The translations under genes were made by a program, and so were the position numbers. DNA of 44,682 bases from NCBI RefSeq assembly GCF_025869345.1, contig NZ_JAOZVW010000072.1:1-44682 (forward strand). Direction: 5' to 3'. The notes beneath the pieces are model-generated. The model did no database searches and was not told where the DNA came from. It saw only the letters and a program-made list of their open reading frames with translations. Position 1 is the stretch's first letter, and each line of letters opens with the position of its first letter. This DNA is from Sphingopyxis sp. GTDB lineage: Bacteria > Pseudomonadota > Alphaproteobacteria > Sphingomonadales > Sphingomonadaceae. Below are positions 1-7,700 of this stretch, piece after piece.

Positions 1-24
1 ATCGGCGCAGCGCAAGGCAGATGG

Positions 25-52
25 GTGTCTCGACTTCGCTCGACACGAACGG
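25..52. repeat. Half copy of palindromic repeat family A
   Basis: This single arm of the family A element (core TCGACTTCGCTCGA, ending CGAACGG) matches the right arms of the full 82-bp copies at 10795-10876 and 17875-17956. Only one arm is present, and the preceding bases (1-24) show nothing I recognise. It is a solo unit just upstream of ung and is not coding. Confidence 0.75.
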
Positions 53-155
53 ACTAGAAGTCGCGCGCTGGCCTAGCGGCGGGAAAGGCGCCAGACAAGG
101 CGGCTGGGGACAAGATGGCTGGACAAGCGCGGGCGGCTCCGGTCAAAGGACGCGC

Positions 156-869
156 ATGGCCGAGGTCAAATTGCATCCCGACTGGCTCGCACGCATCGGC
201 GGCGAGTTCGAGCAGCCCTATATGGCGGCGCTCAAGACCTTCCTTGCCGGCGAGCGCGCAAAGGGAAAGGCGATCTATCCGCGCCCGCGCGACTGGTTCG
301 CGGCGCTCGACGCGACGCCGCCGCAGGACGTGCGCGTCGTCATATTGGGGCAGGACCCCTATCACGGGCCGGGGCAGGCGCACGGGCTCTGCTTCTCGGT
401 CCAGCCGGGCGTGCGGACGCCGCCGAGCCTCGTCAACATCTACAAGGAGATGCAGAGCGACCTCGGCATCCCGCCCGCGCGGCACGGTTATCTGAAGCAT
501 TGGGCCGAACAGGGCGTGCTGCTGCTCAACAATTGCCTGACGGTCGAGGCGGGAATGGCGGCGTCGCATCAGGGCAAGGGGTGGGAGAAATTCACCGACG
601 CCGCGGTCGCGGCGGTCGCGGCCGATCCGGCGCCCAAGGTCTTCATCCTCTGGGGCAGCCATGCGCAGCGCAAGGCGGCGAACGTGCCGGGACTGGGGCC
701 GGGAAGTCCGCACCTGATCCTGCGCGCGCCGCATCCCTCGCCGCTGTCGGCGCACAATGGTTTCTTCGGATCGAAGCCGTTCAGCCAGGCGAACGCCTTT
801 CTGGAGGCGCATGGCCGCGGGACGATCGACTGGCGGTTGCCCGAGACGCCCGACATCGCCGCAGCATGA
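156..869 (+). CDS. ung: Uracil-DNA glycosylase (family 1)
   Basis: This enzyme removes uracil from DNA at the start of base-excision repair, in the cytoplasm. The 237-residue protein has the family 1 water-activating motif [10 protein letters not shown] at residues 65-74 (catalytic Asp67) and the DNA-intercalation motif HPSPLSA at residues 193-199, both typical of Ung. An in-frame ATG lies further upstream at position 21, but it falls in a palindromic repeat. The ATG at 156 is preceded by AAAGGA at a suitable distance and gives the normal family length, so I chose it. The stop overlaps the start of the permease gene downstream (ATGA), which implies translational coupling in a three-gene operon with the permease and the DUF188 protein. 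No key residue appears to be missing. Confidence 0.96.
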   Translation: MAEVKLHPDWLARIGGEFEQPYMAALKTFLAGERAKGKAIYPRPRDWFAALDATPPQDVRVVILGQDPYHGPGQAHGLCFSVQPGVRTPPSLVNIYKEMQSDLGIPPARHGYLKHWAEQGVLLLNNCLTVEAGMAASHQGKGWEKFTDAAVAAVAADPAPKVFILWGSHAQRKAANVPGLGPGSPHLILRAPHPSPLSAHNGFFGSKPFSQANAFLEAHGRGTIDWRLPETPDIAAA

Positions 870-1624
870 GCCTGCTGTCCGACCCGCTGACGCTGGCGGT
901 GCTGATCGTCGCGGTGATCCTGCTCGGCATGGCGAAGGGCGGGCTCGCCGGGGTCGGTTCGCTCGCGACGCCGCTCGCCGCGCTGGTGCTGCCGCCCGCG
1001 ACCGCCGCGGCGCTGCTGCTGCCGGTCCTGATCGTGCAGGACGTGATCAGCGTCTGGTCGTTCCGCCATACATGGGATGGCTGGATCATCGGCTGGATGC
1101 TCCCCGGCGCCGCGATCGGCGTCGCGGCGGGCTGGTTTTATGCCGAGCGGGTGGACGAGGCGCAGCTGATGGCGGCGCTCGGCGCGATCACGCTGGCGTT
1201 CGGTCTCTATCGCCTGTGGGTCGAGCGCGGCGGGCGCGTCGTCGCGGCCTCGACCTCGCCGGGCTGGGTGGGTACGATCTTCGGCGGCGTGATGGGCTTC
1301 ACCAGCCAGATCGCGCACGCGGGCGGGCCGCCGTTCCAGATGTGGGTGACGCCGCGCAAGCTGCCGCATCTGAGCTTCATCGGGACGAGCGCGATCCTGT
1401 TCGGACTTGTCAACTGGATGAAGGTGCCCGCCTATCTGGCGCTCGGCGCCTTTCCGCACGAGGTGGTCGTCGCTGCGCTGCTGCTGATGCCGCTCGCGAT
1501 CGTTTCGACGCTGGTTACGGTGCGCTGGCTGAAGCGGATGGACCCCGCGCGCTTCTATGTCATCGTCTATGTCCTGATGGTGCTGCTCGGCGCCAAGCTG
1601 CTGTGGGACGGAGTGCGCGGATGA
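866..1624 (+). CDS. TauE/SafE family sulfite/anion exporter-like permease
   Basis: This 252-residue, strongly hydrophobic inner-membrane protein has the TauE/SafE (DUF81) pattern: two homologous halves of about four helices each, with the N-terminal half carrying [13 protein letters not shown] and the second half [13 protein letters not shown]. Members export small organosulfur or other anions such as sulfite or sulfoacetate, but substrates are rarely known, so no specific one is assigned. The start is the ATG inside the ung stop (ATGA overlap) and the stop overlaps the next gene in the same way, so the three genes are very likely co-transcribed and translationally coupled. An unrelated hydrophobic permease is possible but less likely given the paired glycine-rich motifs. 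Confidence 0.88.
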   Translation: MSLLSDPLTLAVLIVAVILLGMAKGGLAGVGSLATPLAALVLPPATAAALLLPVLIVQDVISVWSFRHTWDGWIIGWMLPGAAIGVAAGWFYAERVDEAQLMAALGAITLAFGLYRLWVERGGRVVAASTSPGWVGTIFGGVMGFTSQIAHAGGPPFQMWVTPRKLPHLSFIGTSAILFGLVNWMKVPAYLALGAFPHEVVVAALLLMPLAIVSTLVTVRWLKRMDPARFYVIVYVLMVLLGAKLLWDGVRG

Positions 1625-2079
1625 GCGTCACGATCCTCGTCGATGCCGATGCCTGTCCGGTGAAGGACGAGGTCTATCGCGTTGCCTGGCGGCACGCGGT
1701 GCCGGTGAAGATCGTCAGCAACAGCCGGCTGCGCGTTCCCGATCATCCCTTGATCGAGCGCGTGGTCGTGTCGGACGGATTCGACGCGGCCGACGACTGG
1801 ATCGCCGAGGCGGCGAATGCGCACAGTATCGTCGTCACCGCCGACATATTGCTTGCCGATCGCGCGTTGAAGGCCGGCGCGGTGGTGCTGGCGCCGACGG
1901 GCAAGCCCTTCACCGCGGCGTCGATCGGCCCCGCGATCGCGACGCGCGCGATCATGGCCGACCTGCGCGCCGGGATGAGCGACGGAATCGGCGGGCCGCC
2001 GCCCTTTTCCAAGGCCGACCGGTCGCAGTTCCTGCAGGCGCTCGATGCGGCGCTGGTGCGGCTGAAGCGCGAGGCCTGA
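1621..2079 (+). CDS. YaiI/YqxD family protein (DUF188, UPF0178)
   Basis: This 152-residue soluble protein matches the DUF188 family throughout: an N-terminal VDADACPVKDE motif (residues 7-17), a central VVTADILLADRAL segment and a C-terminal GGPPPFSKADRSQF signature. The family has a PIN-like or NYN-like nuclease fold with conserved acidic residues. A metal-dependent RNase activity is suspected for it but not established here. The ATG overlaps the upstream permease stop (ATGA), so it is the last gene of the ung operon. A GC-rich hairpin at 2189-2221 lies about 110 bp downstream and could end the transcript. Confidence 0.93.
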   Translation: MSVTILVDADACPVKDEVYRVAWRHAVPVKIVSNSRLRVPDHPLIERVVVSDGFDAADDWIAEAANAHSIVVTADILLADRALKAGAVVLAPTGKPFTAASIGPAIATRAIMADLRAGMSDGIGGPPPFSKADRSQFLQALDAALVRLKREA

Positions 2080-2188
2080 AAATGTCGCGCCAGTGACACG
2101 GATCACGGCGCCACGGGCAGCGGCGGCTTAGGGACGGTATCGAAGACGAACCGTTCTGCGCCGGCCCACCACGCCAGTGCGGAGCCAG

Positions 2189-2221
2189 CCCTCCCGCCTG
2201 ACGCGACCCCCGGCGGGAGGG
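2189..2221 (+). terminator. Hairpin downstream of the ung operon
   Basis: A perfect 10-bp stem (CCCTCCCGCC pairing with GGCGGGAGGG) encloses a 13-nt loop, about 110 bp after the last gene of the ung operon. No T-run follows, so it may be a weak or factor-assisted terminator, or only an mRNA 3'-end stabiliser. Confidence 0.45.
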
Positions 2222-2277
2222 CACTAATTGCGGGTGTTGGCGACAGGTCGGTTTTGGGGTGGGGAGCGGACGTAAAG

Positions 2278-2395
2278 CCCTCTCCCCTTCAGGGGAGAGG
2301 GTTGGGAGAGGGGGGAGGCGTCCACGCCCCTCTCAACTCCGGCTAGCCGGTAAACCGGCAAGCCTTCGTATCTCTCCCCTGAAGGGGAGAGAGCA
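2278..2395. repeat. Palindromic repeat family C (CTCCCCTTCAGGGGAG type)
   Basis: Two self-complementary blocks, at 2278-2301 (CTCTCCCCTTCAGGGGAGAG) and 2371-2392 (TCTCCCCTGAAGGGGAGA), are also inverted copies of each other, so the whole can fold as one long stem or as two small hairpins. Between them is a further short stem (GCCGGTAAACCGGC). Related copies lie at 12783-12960, 22753-22877, 34161-34187 and 44510-44533. With the hairpin at 2189-2221 and the terminator at 2444-2479 it fills the 422-bp gap at 2080-2501. I see no gene there. Confidence 0.8.
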
Positions 2396-2443
2396 AGCTC
2401 CGCCAACGGCCGACTTCAGCCGAAACCCGCCACCGCCTCCCGT

Positions 2444-2479
2444 CAAAGAAAAGACCCGCCCTCTTTCGGAGGGCGGGTC
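2444..2479 (-). terminator. Rho-independent terminator of the DUF4136 gene
   Basis: Read on the minus strand, the stem GACCCGCCCTC/GAGGGCGGGTC (positions 2453-2479, 5-nt loop) is followed by TTTTCTTTG. It starts about 22 bp after the stop of the lipoprotein gene. The GC-rich stem and U-tract make this the clearest intrinsic terminator in the window. Confidence 0.88.
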
Positions 2480-2501
2480 CTTATGTGCGTTGGACGTCGG
2501 A

Positions 2502-3188
2502 TCAGCCCTTTTCGGGCGGCGCCACGGTGATGCGGACGCGTTCGCCCGAATTGCCGGGGAAGCCGGTGAACATCGCCTCGACGAGGTTCGGGACCAGCGC
2601 CTGCAGATTATTGTCGCGCGACTGCGCCTCGGCATGGCCCTCGAACAGGCGATAGCCGTCGGCGGCGCGGTTGATCTGCAGATTGAGGCCGCTCGTGTAG
2701 ACGGTATAGCTCGACACGTCGTTATAGCCCCACCCGGGACCGAAGCCGCCCCACAGGAAGGGGTCGCGATACCCATAGACATAGCGGCGCCCGCGCGGCC
2801 CGCGGACGATCACCGGGCGGTAATAGGAGGGGCCGAAGCCGCCGTACCAGGGATCGCCGAAGCCGGGTGACGACACGACGCGTTCGCGGCCCTTGTCGAC
2901 GCCATAATCCATGCGGACGACCATGTCGGGATGCTCGCCGTTCGCGGCGGGGCGATAGCCGTAGCGCGTCAGCTCGCCGGCGACGAGATTGGCATATTGG
3001 CCGAACTCGATGCCGCCCTGCAGCGCGGGGTTGCTCGCCTCGATCGCGAAGCTCTGGCCCTGCGGCGCCGGAAGCTGCGTCTGGAAACGCGCGACATCGG
3101 CCTTGAACGGGGTCGCGCAGCCAGCCAGTGCCAGCGCCGCGCCCGCGATGGCGGCCAGACCGAGCCGCCGGGAAATAGTCTTGCTCAT
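2502..3188 (-). CDS. DUF4136 family lipoprotein
   Basis: The 228-residue precursor has a lipoprotein signal peptide: positive N-terminus (SKTISRR), an alanine/leucine-rich core and lipobox LAGC with Cys23 as the predicted lipidated residue. The mature part resembles DUF4136: a short strand-rich start, FGQYANLVAGELTRYGYRP, and the MVVRMDYGVDKGRE segment. A glycine/tyrosine-rich stretch (about residues 108-155) follows, then a C-terminal strand region ending in ERVRITVAPPEK. The cellular role is unknown; it probably sits in the outer-membrane inner leaflet, because no Asp follows the Cys. It is monocistronic, with its own terminator at 2444-2479. The 170 bp upstream contain TATAAA on the minus strand near 3230, a possible -10, without a convincing -35. 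Confidence 0.85.
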   Translation of the reverse strand: MSKTISRRLGLAAIAGAALALAGCATPFKADVARFQTQLPAPQGQSFAIEASNPALQGGIEFGQYANLVAGELTRYGYRPAANGEHPDMVVRMDYGVDKGRERVVSSPGFGDPWYGGFGPSYYRPVIVRGPRGRRYVYGYRDPFLWGGFGPGWGYNDVSSYTVYTSGLNLQINRAADGYRLFEGHAEAQSRDNNLQALVPNLVEAMFTGFPGNSGERVRITVAPPEKG

Positions 3189-3358
3189 GCTCTTGCTCCG
3201 TGATTCGGACGGGCGCGCATAATGCGCCGTTTATAACATGACTACGCCGATGCGACTTAACCTTGGTTGAACTCGCTTCGCCGCAGGGCGGCACCCTCCG
3301 CCCAATATGGGGAAGCGGCGCCGATAAACAAGAATTTCCTTGGTGCCGAATGGCTTGC

Positions 3359-4366
3359 TCAGCGGCAGAGCCCCAGCGCGGCATAAGCGGCGTCGAGCGT
3401 CGGCTTCGCGAGAAGCCGCGCCTTTTCCGCGCCCTTTTCGAGAATGGCGTCGAGCGCCGCCGTATCGTCCTTTAGCGCGACGAAGCGCGCATTGATCGGA
3501 CCCAGCGTTTCGATCAGCAGCGTGCCGAGCGCGGGCTTGAACGCCCCGAACCCCTGTCCCGCATAGTCGCGCAGCACCGCATCGACGCTGGTGTCGGCGA
3601 GCGCGGCGTAAATGCCGACGAGGTTGCGCGCCTCGGGGCGGTTTTCCAGCCCGGCGGCCTCGGACGGCAGCACCTCGGGATCGGTCTTTGCCTTCTTGAC
3701 CTTCTGCATCATCGTGTCGGCGTCGTCGGTCAGGTTGATGCGGCTCATGTCCGACGGATCGGACTTGGACATTTTCGCCGCGCCATCGCGCAGGCTCATG
3801 ATGCGCGCCATCCCCGCCGGGATGATCGGCTCGGGGAGGGTGAAAATGGGCGCCGCTTCGCTGGCATAGTCGTTGTTGAACTTCTGCGCGACGTCGCGCG
3901 CGAGTTCGAGATGCTGCTTCTGGTCCTCGCCTACGGGCACGTGCGTCGTCTGATAGAGCAGCACGTCGGCTGCCTGCAGCACCGGATAGGTATAGAGCGC
4001 CGCCGACGCGCTTTCGCGATTCTTGCCCGACTTGTCCTTGAATTGCGTCATCCGGTTGAGCCAGCCGAGCCGCGCGGTGCCGTTGAGGAGCCATTGCAGT
4101 TCGGCGTGCGCGGGGACGCGCGCCTGATTGAAAAGCAGCGAGCGGTCGGTGTCGATCCCGCAGGCGACGAGCGCGGCGGTCATCGCGCGAGTGTTGGCGG
4201 TCAGTTCGGCCGGAACGTGCGGCATCGAAATCGCATGGAGGTCGGCGAGGAAATAGAGTTTGTCGCCCTCCATCTCGTCCTGCATCCGCACCCAGTTGCG
4301 GATCGCGCCCAGATAATTGCCGAGGTGCAAATTTCCGGTGGGCTGGATGCCCGATAGCGTCCGCAT
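3359..4366 (-). CDS. trpS: Tryptophanyl-tRNA synthetase
   Basis: This cytoplasmic enzyme charges tRNA-Trp for translation. The 335-residue length is typical of bacterial TrpS. The class I signature motifs are visible: the HIGH equivalent HLGN at residues 14-17 within QPTGNLHLGNYLGA, and KMSKSDPSD near residue 200, with QWLLNG and VPVGEDQKQHLELARD between them as expected for the Rossmann fold. The ATG lies 3 bp after the murJ stop, so trpS is probably translated from a murJ-trpS transcript. The pairing of murJ with trpS is a plausible shared housekeeping operon and implies no direct functional link. Confidence 0.97.
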   Translation of the reverse strand: MRTLSGIQPTGNLHLGNYLGAIRNWVRMQDEMEGDKLYFLADLHAISMPHVPAELTANTRAMTAALVACGIDTDRSLLFNQARVPAHAELQWLLNGTARLGWLNRMTQFKDKSGKNRESASAALYTYPVLQAADVLLYQTTHVPVGEDQKQHLELARDVAQKFNNDYASEAAPIFTLPEPIIPAGMARIMSLRDGAAKMSKSDPSDMSRINLTDDADTMMQKVKKAKTDPEVLPSEAAGLENRPEARNLVGIYAALADTSVDAVLRDYAGQGFGAFKPALGTLLIETLGPINARFVALKDDTAALDAILEKGAEKARLLAKPTLDAAYAALGLCR

Positions 4367-4369
4367 GTC

Positions 4370-5965
4370 TTACTCCTGAGGTTTTGCCGCACCGTTGCGG
4401 CGGCGCCGCGTCAGCATGGCGAGCAGATCCTTGTCAAGCGCGCCGGTGACGAAGGCCGCGGCAAAGAAGACCGCGCCCCCCGTGCCGCACAGCGCGGCGA
4501 GCGCGCCGACGCGCTGCGCGACATTGCCGCCATACCAGGGCTGCATCAGCGGCATCATCCACCACAGCAGCGCCGCCATCGCGGCAACCGCGACGAGCTG
4601 GCGCGCGATCCGTCCCGCGAGCTTCGCGGTGAAGTGGAACCAGCCGCGGCGGTGTAATATGCCATAGAGCAGCAGGCAATTGAGGCTCGCCGAAACCGCG
4701 GTCGCGCCCGCGAGCCCGACGATCCCGAAGCGTTCGACGACATAGAGGTTGATCGCGATATTGACGATCAGCGACGCGAGCGCGGTCCACACCGGGGTGC
4801 GCGTATCCTCGCGCGCAAAGAAGCCGGGGTTCAATATCTTGACGATGACATAGGCGGGCAGGCCCGCGACCAGCGCGACGACGATATGCGCCATCGTCGC
4901 GCCGTCGGCGCCGGTGAACTTGCCGCCGACGAAGAAGGCGGTGACGAAGGCGGGGGCGCAGATTGCGAGCGCGGCGGCGGCGGGCAGCGTCAGCAGCGTC
5001 GCCATCTCGAACGCATTCGCCTGCAGCCGCTGCGCCTCGGCGGCGTCGCCGCTGTGGATATGGCGCGACAGCATCGGCAGGATCGCGGTGCCGAGCGCGA
5101 TGCCGACGATGCCGAGTGGAAGCTGGTTCAGCCGGTCGGCGAGCTTGAGCAGGGTCAGCGATCCCTGCGGCAGCGAGGTCGCGAAGAAGGTGTCGACGAA
5201 CTGGCTGACCTGATAGATGCCAGCGCCGAAGGTCGCGGGCAGGATCAGCATCCCCAGCCGCTTCACCTCCGGGGTGAATTTGGGGAAACGGAAGCGCAAG
5301 GTCAGGCCTGCACGGCGCACCGACCACCAGAGATAGGCGAGCTGGGCGATGCCGGCGAGGCTGACCGAAACGGCGAGTGCTTCGGCGACGATCCGGTCGT
5401 CGCCGCCGGGCCCGCGCAGCCACCAGCCGGTGATGATGCCGCCGATCAGCAGGATGTTGAGCAGCACCGGCGCGAACGCCCCCGGCGCGAAGCGCGAGCG
5501 CGCGTTGAGCAGCCCCGACAGCATCGCGACGAGGCTGATCAGCGCGAGATAGGGAAAGGTCATCCGGCTCAGGAACACCGCGAAGTCGAACTTGCCCGGC
5601 ACGTTCTGGAAATCGCGCGCGAGAATCCACACGATCCCCGGCATCGCGATCATCATCACCGCCGAAAAGGCGAGCAGGACCCAGAGGAAGACCGAGAGCA
5701 CGTCGTCGGCGAATCGCGCCGCGGCCTCCTCACCCCCTTCGCCATGCAGCGCACGGCTGTACATTGGCACGAAAGCGACCGAGAAGGCGCCCTCGGCGAA
5801 CAGGCGGCGGAAGGTGTTGGGCAGGGTGAAGGCGAGCTGGAAGGCGTCGGCCGCGAGCCCGGCGCCGAGCACGCGGGCGAGCAGCATGTCGCGCACGAAG
5901 CCGAACAGGCGGCTGACCATCGTCAGCCCGCCGATCGTCCCGACGCTCCTGACGAGGCTGGTCAT
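4370..5965 (-). CDS. murJ: Lipid II flippase MurJ
   Basis: This protein moves lipid II from the inner to the outer face of the cytoplasmic membrane for peptidoglycan synthesis. The 531-residue length and the repeated hydrophobic segments fit the 14-helix MurJ fold. The N-terminus carries VSRLFGFVRDMLLARVLGAG, followed by AFQLAFTLPNTFRRLFAEGAF, both family hallmarks; NPGFFAREDTRTPVW about two thirds in is another. It precedes trpS with a 3-bp gap. Upstream lie a palindromic repeat (5989-6064) and then secB on the same strand; the repeat may separate the two transcripts. All expected regions are present. Confidence 0.96.
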   Translation of the reverse strand: MTSLVRSVGTIGGLTMVSRLFGFVRDMLLARVLGAGLAADAFQLAFTLPNTFRRLFAEGAFSVAFVPMYSRALHGEGGEEAAARFADDVLSVFLWVLLAFSAVMMIAMPGIVWILARDFQNVPGKFDFAVFLSRMTFPYLALISLVAMLSGLLNARSRFAPGAFAPVLLNILLIGGIITGWWLRGPGGDDRIVAEALAVSVSLAGIAQLAYLWWSVRRAGLTLRFRFPKFTPEVKRLGMLILPATFGAGIYQVSQFVDTFFATSLPQGSLTLLKLADRLNQLPLGIVGIALGTAILPMLSRHIHSGDAAEAQRLQANAFEMATLLTLPAAAALAICAPAFVTAFFVGGKFTGADGATMAHIVVALVAGLPAYVIVKILNPGFFAREDTRTPVWTALASLIVNIAINLYVVERFGIVGLAGATAVSASLNCLLLYGILHRRGWFHFTAKLAGRIARQLVAVAAMAALLWWMMPLMQPWYGGNVAQRVGALAALCGTGGAVFFAAAFVTGALDKDLLAMLTRRRRNGAAKPQE

Positions 5966-5988
5966 GCGGCCCCGCCTTCAATGACCAT

Positions 5989-6064
5989 CGTCATTGCGAG
6001 CGCAGCGAAGCAATCCAGAGTGGCGTAAACCGCCCTGGATTGCTTCGCTTCGCTCGCAATGACG
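5989..6064. repeat. Palindromic repeat family B (76-bp double hairpin)
   Basis: Two inverted arms of 30 bp (5989-6018 and 6035-6064; starting CGTCATTGCGAGCG, ending CGCTCGCAATGACG) differ at one position and enclose a 16-bp centre. The element fills most of the gap between secB and murJ, both on the minus strand, so it would be transcribed and could act as a terminator or mRNA-stabilising structure. Confidence 0.9.
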
Positions 6065-6080
6065 AGGTTTTCAAGTCAGA

Positions 6081-6590
6081 TCAGGCCTGACCGACCGGCG
6101 TCATCTCGCCCGCGTCGGCCTGTGCCTGCGCCTGCTGCATGAACAGACCGTGGAAATCGATCGGCTCGAGCAGCAGCGGCGGGAAGCCGCCGTCGCGGAC
6201 GACGTCGGCGACGACACGGCGCGCGAAGGGAAAGAGGATGCGCGGCGCTTCGGCGAGGAAGAAGGGCTGAAGCTGGTCGTCGGGGACGTTGCGGACCCCG
6301 AACAGCCCGGCATATTTCAGGTCGACGACGAACATCGTGCCTTCGTCGGCCTTCGAGCTGATGTCGATCTTCAGCGACACTTCATAGATATTCTCGCCGA
6401 CATTGTCGGCGCCGATGTTGAACTGGACATCGATCTGCGGCGCCGATTGCCACTGATAGGCGGCGGGAGCGTTCGGATTCTCGAACGACAGATCCTTCAC
6501 ATATTGCGAGATCAGGCCGATCGCGGGCGCGGTGTCTTCGCCATTCGCCTGCGGAGCGGGATTGATGTCGGTGCCGGTCTCGTCAGCCAT
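6081..6590 (-). CDS. secB: Protein-export chaperone SecB
   Basis: SecB is a cytoplasmic homotetramer that keeps precursors unfolded and hands them to SecA. The 169-residue protein has the family pattern: YVKDLSFENPNAP near residues 30-42, DVQFNIGADNVGENIYEVSLKI in the strand region (quoted here only as its ends, DVQFN and YEVSL), and DLKYAGLFGV followed by LFPFARRVVADVVRDGGFPP. The N-terminus is a short polar extension rich in Asp, Glu and Asn. It is divergent from the Tim44-domain gene at 6819, and the 228 bp between them carry the promoters. The pairing of secB with a Tim44-domain gene is common in alphaproteobacteria and may reflect shared envelope-biogenesis roles. Confidence 0.96.
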   Translation of the reverse strand: MADETGTDINPAPQANGEDTAPAIGLISQYVKDLSFENPNAPAAYQWQSAPQIDVQFNIGADNVGENIYEVSLKIDISSKADEGTMFVVDLKYAGLFGVRNVPDDQLQPFFLAEAPRILFPFARRVVADVVRDGGFPPLLLEPIDFHGLFMQQAQAQADAGEMTPVGQA

Positions 6591-6800
6591 GATCGTAACG
6601 CTTTCGTTGGAAATAAAGGATAGGGTCCGCCCGGAGACGGAAGGTTGCGGCGGCGCTTAGCAGCGGCGGCGGACCAGCACAATGGGCGGCGCGCGTCGCC
6701 CGTAGCGGCCCGAATCGTTGACCCGCCGCGCTGCCGGGGCCATGGTGGTTTGAAACATGGCCATGGATCGCCTATGTAATGGCCGGATAGACTTTCCCGT

Positions 6801-6806
6801 TATAAT
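6801..6806 (+). promoter_or_regulatory. Candidate -10 box of the Tim44-domain gene
   Basis: A perfect TATAAT lies 12 bp before the GTG start at 6819. A transcript starting about 7 bp downstream of it would have a leader of only about 5 nt and no Shine-Dalgarno sequence. The matching -35 region (around 6778-6783) is poor. Confidence 0.45.
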
Positions 6807-6818
6807 CGGATTTTGCCT

Positions 6819-7493
6819 GTGACTGCTTTTTCGATCGTCTTGCTCGCCATGATCGCTGCCTTTCTGGGCATGCGGCTCTATTCGGTGCTCGGCAAGCGGA
6901 CCGGGCATGAGCAGGAACCCGTCCTGCCGCGCCGCGATGAACGCGCGGCAGCCTCGCCCGCGCCGGTTCGCCTCGACGAGGGCGAGGCGCCCGCGGGGCT
7001 TCCCGCCGCCGGTGCGAGCGGCACCGGGCTCGTCTATGAACCCGCGGCCGAGGCCGGGCTTCGCCAGTTGCTCGCCGCCGACCGCCATTTCGACGCCGGC
7101 CGCTTCATGGAAGGCGCCGAGGCGGCGTATCGCATGATATTGGAGGCTTTCTGGGCGGGCGACCGCGACACGCTGCGCGACCTGTGCGACGACGACAGCT
7201 ATGAAGGCTTCGTCGAAGCGATCGAGGCGCGCACCGCGCGCGGCGAGACGCTCGACAACCGCCTCATCGGTATCGATTCGGCGAAGATCACCGCGGTCGA
7301 GCTCAGCCGCCGCGAAGCGCGGATCACGGTGCGTTATCAGGCCGACATCAGCGCGGTGACCCGCGATGCCGAGGGCAAGATGATCGCGGGGTCGATGAGC
7401 GACGCGGCGCAGGCCGACGATTTGTGGACCTTCCGCCGCCAGATCGGCAGCAGCGATCCCAACTGGCTGCTCGACGAAGCCGAAGCCGCCTGA
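6819..7493 (+). CDS. Tim44-domain (TimA-like) membrane-anchored protein
   Basis: This 224-residue protein has one N-terminal membrane segment (AFSIVLLAMIAAFLGMRLYSVL), a proline/alanine/charged linker (about residues 28-68) and a C-terminal Tim44/MBA1-like domain. That domain is recognisable from FMEGAEAAYRMILEAFWAGD, LRDLCDDDSYEGF and the final DLWTFRRQIGSSDPNW. In alphaproteobacteria such proteins are inner-membrane anchored homologues of the mitochondrial import motor subunit; their bacterial role is uncertain. I chose GTG 6819 because it places the hydrophobic helix at the N-terminus; a TTG two codons upstream (6813) is the alternative. It is followed by mltA and the Smr gene on the same strand and is divergent from secB. 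Confidence 0.88.
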   Translation: MTAFSIVLLAMIAAFLGMRLYSVLGKRTGHEQEPVLPRRDERAAASPAPVRLDEGEAPAGLPAAGASGTGLVYEPAAEAGLRQLLAADRHFDAGRFMEGAEAAYRMILEAFWAGDRDTLRDLCDDDSYEGFVEAIEARTARGETLDNRLIGIDSAKITAVELSRREARITVRYQADISAVTRDAEGKMIAGSMSDAAQADDLWTFRRQIGSSDPNWLLDEAEAA

Positions 7494-7544
7494 TTTTCGT
7501 GCGCGAGGCACGGGTGGCGCGGGGAGCTGGTGTCGTGCGATTCT

Positions 7545-7700
7545 GGTTCACGCGAAGCCGCGAAGACGCGAAGAGGTCGCGCTCGGTCGTTGGAGGCGGT
7601 TTGCCGCCGCAGGTGGATATAATAAGCGCAGCGCGCAACGGGCAGGCGAGCAGGGCGTCGATTATCGACTGCTTCGCGTCTTCGCGTCTTCGCGTGAACC
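7545..7700. repeat. Palindromic repeat family E, copy 1 (tandem CGCGAAG units)
   Basis: The left arm (7545-7573, GGTTCACGCGAAGCCGCGAA onward) and right arm (7672-7700, ending CGCGTGAACC) are inverted copies built from repeated CGCGAAG-like words. The centre of about 98 bp is unremarkable. The last bases of the right arm contain GTG 7694, the best start for mltA. Related copies lie at 9593-9640, 26272-26428 and 44635-44682. Confidence 0.82.

Noticed and set aside
21..155. Upstream extension of ung starting from ATG 21
   Set aside because: The extension runs through the family A repeat and Gly/Arg-rich filler; ATG 156 has a Shine-Dalgarno sequence and gives the family length.
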